Assembly: GCA_001051155.2 (NCBI GenBank)
Contig: JYIP02000008.1
Location: 744,001 to 808,000 of the forward strand
Reading direction: 5' to 3'
Length of the DNA: 64,000 nt
DNA from: Chrysoporthe austroafricana
Lineage: Eukaryota; Ascomycota; Sordariomycetes; Diaporthales; Cryphonectriaceae
Shown: positions 56,803 through 64,000 of the stretch, one piece after another
How the letters are laid out: every line of letters begins with the position of its first letter
Numbering within the stretch: the stretch's first letter is position 1
Made by a program: the position numbers and the translations under genes
The notes under the pieces: generated by a model
Database searches by the model: none
Told to the model about the DNA's origin: nothing
What the model saw: the letters and a program-made list of their open reading frames with translations, nothing else

Positions 56803-58683
56803 ATGGGTTACGGCGAGACGGTAAAGAAGCAGTTCACTGCTTCGAAACTCTTCTTTAACTTCGTCTTCTGGGGTCTTCACTGGTTCCTGTTCGGATTTGG
56901 ATGGTACGGCCCGACCGAGTCATTCCGAATGTGACGCCGGCATACTGATGGAATGGCAGGTACAAGCAAGCAAGCGATCCTCGACTAGCGGCCCTGAACG
57001 CGCTGCGGTACTCTGTATGGATTTCGCGAGGCGCCGGTTTGGTGCTGACTGTCGATACACTGTTCATCTTGTTACCGGTATGCCGGACGTTGGTGAGATG
57101 GCTTCGACCGAAGATCAGGTTCCTGCCCCTCGATGAGAACCTGTGGTTCCATCGCCAGGTTGCATATGCTATGCTGTTTTTCACCGTTTGTCATGTCACT
57201 GCTCACTACGTCAAGTAAGTGTTTCTCAGGTCAGCTTTCTAGTAGCTATATCGCTAACGAGCACAGCTTCTTCAACGTTGAGAGGACTCAGGTTCGACCA
57301 GAGCTTGCGATCCAGATTCACTATGCTCAACCTGGTGGTATCACCGGCCACATCATGCTCTTTTGCATGCTGCTGATGTATACGACTGCTCACCACAGGA
57401 TCCGGCAGCAATCCTTCGAGACATTCTGGTACACTCATCATCTCTTCATTCCGTTCCTCTTGGGCATGTACACGCACGCAGTCGGCTGTTTCGTGCGTGA
57501 CTCAGCGAACGCCTTCTCGCCTTTTGCTGGTGAGATCTTCTGGGAGCACTGTATTGGTTATCAAGGCTGGCGATGGGAGCTTTTCGGTGGTGCCATCTAC
57601 CTGACCGAGCGTTTGTATCGCGAGATCCGGGCTCGTCGGTCCACGAAGATCACTCGTGTTGTCCGCCACCCCTACGGTACGTATAGCTGCAAACAGATGC
57701 ACTTGAGGAATCTCGCTAATCTCAATTCAAGATGTGGTCGAGATCCAGTTCTCCAAACCCTCTTTCAAGTACAAGGCTGGACAGTGGCTGTTCATCAAGG
57801 TCCCCTCGGTTTCCAACTACCAATGGCACCCGTTCACTATCACATCTTGCCCGTACGATCCTTACGTTTCGATACACGTCCGGCAGGTCGGCGACTTTAC
57901 CCAAGCCCTGGGCGATGCCGTTGGCGCTGGAGCGGCTCAGGCTAAGTTATATGAGGGCGTCGACCCGATGGGAATGTACGAAGTCGCTTTGCAAAACGGT
58001 CAACACATGCCCGCCATTCAGATCGATGGGCCTTACGGTGCCCCGGCGGAGGATGTGTTCGAGAATGAAATTGCCGTCCTGATCGGTACTGGTATCGGTG
58101 TTACACCTTGGGCATCCATCCTGAAGAACATCTGGCATCTGCGCAACAGCCCGAACCCACCCGCCCGTCTTCGCCGTGTTGAGTTCCTCTGGGTCTGCAA
58201 GGACACGACCTCGTTCGAGTGGTTCCAGACCTTGTTATCCTCGCTCGAGGAGCAGAGTACCCAGGCCGCCCGCATTCCTGGCGGCACTGGCGTGGAGTTC
58301 TTGAAGATCCACACCTACCTCACCCAGAAGCTTGACATGGACACGACGAACAACATTGTACTGAACTCCGTGGGTGCCGACGTCGACCCATTGACCGAGT
58401 TGAAGTCGCGCACGAACTTCGGTCGGCCGAACTTCACCCAGCTGCTCTCGACAATGCGTGATGGCATTTTGGACCGCACATATCTCAACGGTTTGGAGAG
58501 CAGTACGAGGACGACAGTCGGTGTCTACTTCTGCGGTCCTTCGGTAGCTGGTAAGTCTTCGTCGTCTCCTGCATTGAGTTTCGGTATACTGACCATTTTC
58601 GTTTAGCTCGAGACATCAAGAAAGCATGCAAGGCCGCTACCGTGAGGGAAGTGAACTTCCGCTTCTGGAAAGAACACTTCTAA
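56803..58683 (+). CDS. noxA: NADPH oxidase NoxA (Nox1-type)
   Basis: Membrane superoxide-generating NADPH oxidase that controls differentiation (fruiting bodies, infection structures) with NoxR and Rac partners. Exons are 56803-56903, 56960-57214, 57267-57676, 57732-58550 and 58607-58683. All four introns are 52-56 nt, GT-AG, and keep one 553-residue frame, the usual NoxA length. There are six hydrophobic segments. Haem-ligand histidine pairs fit H98/H112 and H176/H189, with spacings 14 and 13 as in gp91phox. FAD-binding HPFTITSCP, NADPH-binding IGTGIGVTPWASILK and YFCGPSVAARDI follow. The C terminus EVNFRFWKEHF is the family end. It lacks the EF-hands of NoxC and the N-terminal extension of NoxB, supporting NoxA. 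The surroundings are gene-poor. Confidence 0.95.
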
Positions 58684-61107
58684 ACAGTTTGTCTTATTTC
58701 CTACGTCAATCATCACGACTCTGCCGTGTCATGCACTTTCCAAGAGAACCAAGCGAACAGGGATCCATAAGATGGTGGAAGGGGAATCTGGTACGAAGGC
58801 AGAGAAGCAAGCCTGCGACTTCGACGATCGGGAGAAGACTGTCAGCTTGTGGCAGCGGTGGGCAATATTGTATTATCAAAGACAACAGCAGCTTTCTATA
58901 ATTTCCTCTGCACGTTACAAGTGAATCTACGATCGCCAGAGACGTGGGGTAAAGGAGGAAGGAAACATTTCAATCTGTTGTTCTTCAGCTCGCTGGTGAT
59001 GAGATCATGGCGGCATTCTATTCTTGCTGGATCGCAAGGTCGGGGAATATTCTGTCAATATTGTGTTCTCTTTTTTCCCATTTCGCTACCGAAAGGGCAA
59101 TACAAAAATTCTATCTAGACGATACTCATCACCTGAATATTTAAATACTGGCCTTTTGGAATTCTTCGACCAACACCAGATCGCTGCAGCAGCTGGATTC
59201 CACACTGACCAAAAGCGCTATAATGATCATCAGGGCATCCCGTTCCCCCCGAAAAAAATATATCTAAAGCTATAAACCTTCGGGGAGAGAAAAGGAGAAC
59301 TCAGGTTTATCCGCTTCCGCTCGTTTATTCATCGGAATGACATCCTGGCCTAGTCAAGTCGGCGTGAGAAGCAGTTTTAAGCATCTCTTGATAATGATCT
59401 GCCCCAGCTGCGCGGCTCTTCCTGTAGATCAATGCTTGGCCTTGGTTGGCCGGCCCAACCAGGCATCCCAGCCGCTACTCTTACTATGGTACTGTCGTAA
59501 GAACCTGGGGCTCCCGGGCGTCAAGGCTGTTTCAAGCCATTGTCCCATAGTAGGCTGGGTAGTAGGACCTCGATGCTGGTTTGTCGGCTTCATTTGCCAA
59601 GACTAGCTTGCCTTTGAGTCTGCCCTCGTCTCACGCGATAACCGTACGGATCTGTGCTATTATGCGCCCATACGCTTCACCAATAATGAATGGTTTTATA
59701 TGTTTGAGCAGGACTGTGGACAATGTATCTGTCATTTGTGTTGTCACCATCTTGGCGTTCTAGATCCTTACGCGGCGGACTTGAGATGCTTGTCAAGCCA
59801 ACCCCTATTCTACCACAAGCCAACAGCGAAGCTGGGCCTTGCCTCTCCTCTGCCTTGGCGGAGCGGAAGGCTTGTGGCTTAGCGACTCATACCCAACACC
59901 TGAGACTCGCCAGGAGTGTTGCCACTCAACGGACGACCTAGGCAATTTTGTCATAAAAGTGACGCTACATGTTAGCCTGGCGAGGCAGATGTATACAACA
60001 TGTTTTTGGAGGAGCACCGAAGAATTGCAAACCAACTAATTTAGAAGATTGCTATCGAGTTATGTTTTCATTCGCCGTAGTAGATTTAGTGGGTGATTCC
60101 TGACGCCAGGTGCCCGAGAACAAGGGATCTCCGCCATCGCGTCCGCCGGTGCTTCCAGGAGTCCAACCATAGGCCTCATATTTCTGTCGCGCAGGGCCAC
60201 CACTACTATGAGATCCATTGTCGGGGTTTTCTTGAGTATAGTTGCTCGGCCAGCCGCCGCTACTAAATGAGTGTCCGTGTTCCCCAGGCTTAATCAAAGT
60301 ATTTCTTTGTGTATTTTCGTTCGACATCTTTATGTTTTACTTAGTGTAATGTATCTTGCTGCCCTTGAATGTCTTCGTATGTCTTGAGTTAAGGTTTGTT
60401 TCGTACAGTGTAAGAGCAGAGCAAAGGCCACAGCGGAGATTTTATATTGGATACGTTCGTGCCAACAATGCTCGACATGCTTGTAGTTCCCTTGAAAATT
60501 GTGATAAAATAACAAGTGTGACAAGCCCTAAGTTCGAAATGAGCGATTTTCTCATGCCCTCTTACCCTAGCTACCTAGGTAGGTACTTAACGCTCCAGCA
60601 GATTGACCTTATCACGAAATAGTAGGTGACTGACAGACAATATTGGCTGCCAAAGTTTCACGGCTCGGAACTTAACAGTCAGCTTGAGTGGGTTTGAATC
60701 ATTAGCCGGTCTGTCTTTCGCTTGATAAGACCGCCTCACCTTCGGAAGGGATACTACAGTCAATTACAGTCAGAACACTCGAGTCTAAGCAGCTTTCGTG
60801 CTCAAGTTGACTGGCCTTGCTCAAGTCAACTCTGGATTATCGCCACCTCAAGTAGTGTACTATACTCATGTATTGATTGCAATCAGTCCATGACACTAAT
60901 TGAGTGCGCTCCCTCGAGCAAGAATCTTAGTAAAGACCGTCTCGTTGATGAAAAATGGACCAAGCCACCATTTCACTAGTATTGGTAATTTTCATTCTCT
61001 TGTATTTCTTGTCAATTGTGTTTCTATTATCTTTTTTAGAATCAAAATTTAATACACCATACAGAACGCCGTAGCCGGTGTGAATTTTCACAGCTGCTAG
61101 CCAGTTT
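58684..61107. other. Gene-poor region 3' of NoxA
   Basis: This is 2.4 kb without a confident gene. One short minus-strand frame (60052-60327) is listed separately. A TACTATGGTAC motif occurs at about 59484-59494. CCTAGCTACCTAGGTAGG near 60565 is a short palindromic run. Confidence 0.5.
60052..60327 (-). CDS. Small hydrophilic ORF, 91 residues (tentative)
   Basis: A minus-strand frame from ATG 60327 (CGACATCTT on the + strand) encodes a Gly/Ser/Asn-rich, low-hydrophobicity peptide (GEHGHSFSSGGWPSNYTQE, PARQKYEAYGWTPGSTGG). It has the look of a disordered stress-type protein, and the tryptophan/glycine pattern is not typical of random DNA. I do not know a family for it. No intron is needed. 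Confidence 0.4.
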   Translation of the reverse strand: MSNENTQRNTLIKPGEHGHSFSSGGWPSNYTQENPDNGSHSSGGPARQKYEAYGWTPGSTGGRDGGDPLFSGTWRQESPTKSTTANENITR

Positions 61108-62913
61108 TTACCAACCTAGAGACTGCGAGTCGTCACTCAGGAGCGTGGACCGCGTCCACCTCCTGGTCAGTGCCACCGCACGACCCGATGGATAATACCC
61201 CGTGACATCCGGTCCATGCCACCAGACCTCTCTGCGCCGCCACCACGGAACCGTAGGAAATGCCACATTCAGCTCGATGGGCCATCTATGTATCACAATG
61301 CCGGTGCGCTCACCGCGACGCGTGCACAGGTGTGAGTACTGTGGTGTGCGAGCTGCTACCGCGAGCTGCGTACACCAGTCAGCAAGCTCTGATGGCAGGC
61401 TGGCCGTCTCATCGGCGCTGCCCATGTACTCGTCAATCAGATCTTGTAGCTCACCCCAGGGCGACAAGCATTTGCGCGCATCGGCCTCGGAGCACACGAG
61501 AGACCAGACGACATGGGGGCTTCCCTCCTGTGGCGCTGAGTGCAATTCGCATATGATCGCAAAGCGGGTATACGCCTTCTTCCTCGCGAGCTTGGGGTTA
61601 ACGAGGCGTACGTGGACGACGGCGTGGTAACGATGACCAGACTCGCAAACGAACGATTGGGTAGCTGAGTTCCAGATGTTGGACGGCTTAACCTTGATAG
61701 AGGCTAGGTGGAAGTTTTTAGGAAGGTCGAGAGTGAGCTTGACGCACCACAGCCGGTGCTGTATTCGGATCGAATCTCGAGGCGTTACATCTTTATGGAT
61801 ATAGATTGTGGTCGGTGCCGTCGTTCTGAGGATCGTGTCGTTCTGTTTGTAAAAGAGTTCCGTGGGTCGCCGTCTGTAGAAGCCTGATGGCGCTTTTAAT
61901 AAACGGATGCCGATCTTCTTGGTCTCGAACCCCTTTCCCACAAGCTGGGATCCTACAAAAAGGACGTAGTCGCTCCCGGGCAGCTCGGCCAGAGACGTTT
62001 GAATTCGCAGCCCGGAGTTTGTCAGAGTAGACTCCTTGTTCAGATGTAGAGAATGATCTGGCATCACTTCGCGACAGTTCATAAACTCCACCGGAGATCG
62101 AGCCAGTATGCCTCGGTACATCTGACCCTTGCATTCCTTGAATGGCGAATCCAATCCTTCTCCCGGCTCATGACATGTCCAGGCGAATAGAGTCATGTCG
62201 TTGGTCTGTTTCATTATCTCTTCCTGAAGGCGAGAGAAGGCCTTTTTCCCTTCACCGTAGATGAGGCTCATGTTGACGTCGAATATTCCTAATAGACAGT
62301 AGGCGATGTCCTCCTCACGCGTAGTTTGACGCATAGCGGCCCACGACATTTTCCTACCGACGGGCATGGTCTTCAAGGAGCGGCTGTTCTCCAAGACGGC
62401 AAGATCGATGCCTGTGATTTTGGAGACCTCGTGGATCCGTAGGCGTTTCCCTCCATGATCATTCCATTCGTTATCGTAAAAAGTCAGGTTTTTCGCAGCT
62501 ATTAACTCTTGCAACGTCCATCCCCTGGTCCACCACCGGCAAGCTGGAAGAAATGGATCCGGGAAATGAGGCTCGTGAGCAGGGAAGTCGATCAGATACA
62601 CGAAACAGATTGCCGACTTCTGGTACCAGACGAACATGGAATTGATGGCCTCTGTCAGCTCCGCGCTGCTGTCCTTGTTGATGCAGCAGGTGTCCACCCA
62701 AGCATATCGGAGCTCGCGCTGCCTCGCAATCCTGCAGGTCTGCTCAATCTTCGCGAAACCTCGTCTCTGCCGTCGCACTGCCGGGTCCGGATTATTCCAG
62801 TCTTGGAAGGTGACCTCATCCTCTTCCCAGGTGTGAGAGAGAATCGCGTAAGGATGCGTATCCGGGCTTGGGATGTCTTCGAGCTCAAAAGTAGTGGTAT
62901 TAATGAGACGCAT
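61108..62913 (-). CDS. HET-domain protein (heterokaryon incompatibility type)
   Basis: Such proteins trigger or modulate cell death after fusion of unlike fungal strains. It is a single exon of 601 residues; ATG 62913 gives the canonical MRLINTTTFELEDI start. HET-domain blocks in order: YAILSHTWEEDEVTFQDW, KIEQTCRIARQRELRYAWVDTCCINK, SSAELTEAINSMFVWYQ, and CRWWTRGWTLQELIA, then MSWAAMRQTTREEDIAYCLLGIFDVNM, typical of the het-E/het-D HET type. The C-terminal half has no NACHT, WD40 or ankyrin repeats that I can see, so it is a HET-only protein rather than a full NLR. It is followed on the opposite strand by a second, damaged HET gene start. Confidence 0.93.
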   Translation of the reverse strand: MRLINTTTFELEDIPSPDTHPYAILSHTWEEDEVTFQDWNNPDPAVRRQRRGFAKIEQTCRIARQRELRYAWVDTCCINKDSSAELTEAINSMFVWYQKSAICFVYLIDFPAHEPHFPDPFLPACRWWTRGWTLQELIAAKNLTFYDNEWNDHGGKRLRIHEVSKITGIDLAVLENSRSLKTMPVGRKMSWAAMRQTTREEDIAYCLLGIFDVNMSLIYGEGKKAFSRLQEEIMKQTNDMTLFAWTCHEPGEGLDSPFKECKGQMYRGILARSPVEFMNCREVMPDHSLHLNKESTLTNSGLRIQTSLAELPGSDYVLFVGSQLVGKGFETKKIGIRLLKAPSGFYRRRPTELFYKQNDTILRTTAPTTIYIHKDVTPRDSIRIQHRLWCVKLTLDLPKNFHLASIKVKPSNIWNSATQSFVCESGHRYHAVVHVRLVNPKLARKKAYTRFAIICELHSAPQEGSPHVVWSLVCSEADARKCLSPWGELQDLIDEYMGSADETASLPSELADWCTQLAVAARTPQYSHLCTRRGERTGIVIHRWPIELNVAFPTVPWWRRREVWWHGPDVTGYYPSGRAVALTRRWTRSTLLSDDSQSLGW

Positions 62914-63637
62914 CGTGGTCGCTGGAGGCCGAACGGCCCGTCGGGACTAAATGAGAGGGTGGGTATTCGAGGGGCATCCGTCTTGAGGTGCTTCTCGTGA
63001 CGAAGGATCGAAGTTGAAGGGTGGCAAACGGTAGTACACTAACAATTGCACAGGCTGAGAGGCTAGCCACATCCGCCTGCAAGCGAGGGGGTGGCGGAGC
63101 CTATGAGACCTGTTCCTGCAGGTCGTCGGGGTGATGGGACACGCTCCGTGAGTGCAGGACACAGCACGGAGTACAGCAGGGTTGCAGGTTGCATCTGACC
63201 GTTAAGTTCCTGCGGGTACGTACTTGAGACAAGCATTCCTATTGAAGAATTGCTGCTGCACGCTCGTGAAAATGTGGCAGTAAAGTCTCGTGTTGTTGAA
63301 AATGGTAGCCTAGACCTATTCTTTCTGAAAAACACCCTCGATAAACAGGAGTTCCCAGCAATCGTATAGAAAGTTCGTGATCATCTTATCCTATCTGCAA
63401 ACCTCCTGCAGTATGCGTTATTACTAGCGCTTATAAGCGGAGGCCGCTTTAAAGCGGCAATTTAAAGGTTCTGATATATCTGATCCCCCCCTCTTCTTTT
63501 GTGATCTAGCTTATATTCGACGCCTCTTACCTGAGCAGCCGATTATTACTGAGTTACTATCCACGCGTGCACGCAGTCATCTTTTTGTGCAATCATAACC
63601 CTCGAACCTAGCGTCATCCAATTTAACCTATCCGAAC
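62914..63637. other. Divergent gap between the two HET loci
   Basis: Upstream DNA of both HET loci. No gene is seen. A short GC-rich palindrome-like run (GGCCGCTTTAAAGCGGC-type) occurs near 63441-63460. Confidence 0.5.
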
Positions 63638-64000
63638 ATGGACAACACTTACAATAAATCTGCACCGCCTCTTCCTGCCACGTACCGCCATGAATTGCTT
63701 CTGTCTGACCATATCAGGCTCCTGTAGGTCTCGCGAAAGCCAAATCCAAGGAATGGTGAGCCTCGACTGCATTGCAAGATGAAAGTGCGGCTTTTAAGCA
63801 AGACGAATCATGCAAATTCACCGCCATCTCGTACGCATGGGGCAGTCCGCGTTCAACGAGCCATTCTCGCATCTTGGTCAATGGGCAACTGCTAGAGGTC
63901 CGTCCTAACTGTGAATACGCGCTGAGTCAGGCGTGCGATTACGACGATCAGGCCTGGTACTGGATCGACTCGGTTTGCATTAACCAAGATAATTCAACAG
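63638..64000 (+). pseudogene. HET-domain gene start, broken, runs off the window
   Basis: From ATG 63638 the frame reads an N terminus typical of HET genes (ELLLSDHIRLL) and meets TAG at 63725-63727. The same frame then continues with GEPRLHCKMKV. HET-domain homology resumes in another frame from about 63781 (ESCKFTAISYAWGSP, VNGQLLEVRPNCEYAL, DQAWYWIDSVCINQDN), open to the window end. Splice sites that would join these frames without a stop are not apparent (the gtaggt at 63724 joined to the nearest acceptors gives TGA). I read it as a nonsense plus frameshift lesion, though an unusual intron cannot be excluded. It is divergent from the intact HET gene. Confidence 0.65.

Noticed and set aside
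1..64000. Alternative genetic code with TAG as a sense codon
   Set aside because: Pfa4, CAP10 and the Sam37-like protein end at TAG at family-typical C termini, so TAG works as a stop.

Overview
The window is nuclear DNA of a filamentous ascomycete, most likely a Sordariomycete. The support is: short (about 50-110 nt) GT-AG introns that restore reading frame and conserved protein blocks; an intron-containing nuclear tRNA-Leu; class I myosin (MyoA type), a NoxA-type NADPH oxidase and HET-domain genes; and no operon structure. Genes lie on both strands with ordinary promoter-size gaps in three gene-bearing blocks, separated by gene-poor DNA.

Block 1 (1-22.9 kb) is dense. It holds the 5' part of an FAD-linked oxidoreductase (-), a cytochrome P450 relic (+), a DUF726 alpha/beta-hydrolase-like membrane protein (-), tRNA-Leu(CAG) (-), two folylpolyglutamate synthase-like genes tail to tail (+ and -), mitochondrial isoleucyl-tRNA synthetase (-), a UDP-glycosyltransferase (+), a large ZZ-finger/EF-hand membrane-anchored protein (+) and a Tom37/Sam37 (metaxin-like) mitochondrial outer-membrane protein (-). 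Three of these have a mitochondrial or potentially dual-targeted product: FPGS, IleRS and Sam37. I see no sign that they are co-regulated.

From about 22.9 to 39.0 kb there is a 16 kb stretch in which I find no convincing protein gene. It is not AT-rich, so it does not look like a RIP-eroded transposon. It carries microsatellites, short tandem repeats, hairpins and copies of a short palindromic motif (CTACTATAGTAC / GTACCATAGT) that also occurs elsewhere in the window.

Block 2 (39.0-51.7 kb) holds an uncharacterised conserved nuclear-looking protein (-), divergently paired with an MBL-fold hydrolase (+) interrupted by one in-frame TAG. Next are a large multi-pass CAP10 glycosyltransferase (-), divergently paired with a DHHC palmitoyltransferase of the Pfa4 type (+), and class I myosin (-) whose first coding exon is only the ATG.

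Block 3 (51.7-64 kb) is gene-poor around a complete five-exon NoxA-type NADPH oxidase (+). It ends with two HET-domain loci: an intact one (-) and the broken start of a second (+) at the window edge.

The observations most worth checking are four loci where a single in-frame TAG interrupts an otherwise coding-looking frame, the 16 kb gene desert with its dispersed palindromes, the convergent FPGS pair, and the start-codon-only exon of the myosin gene. I did not find a clear new multigene system.
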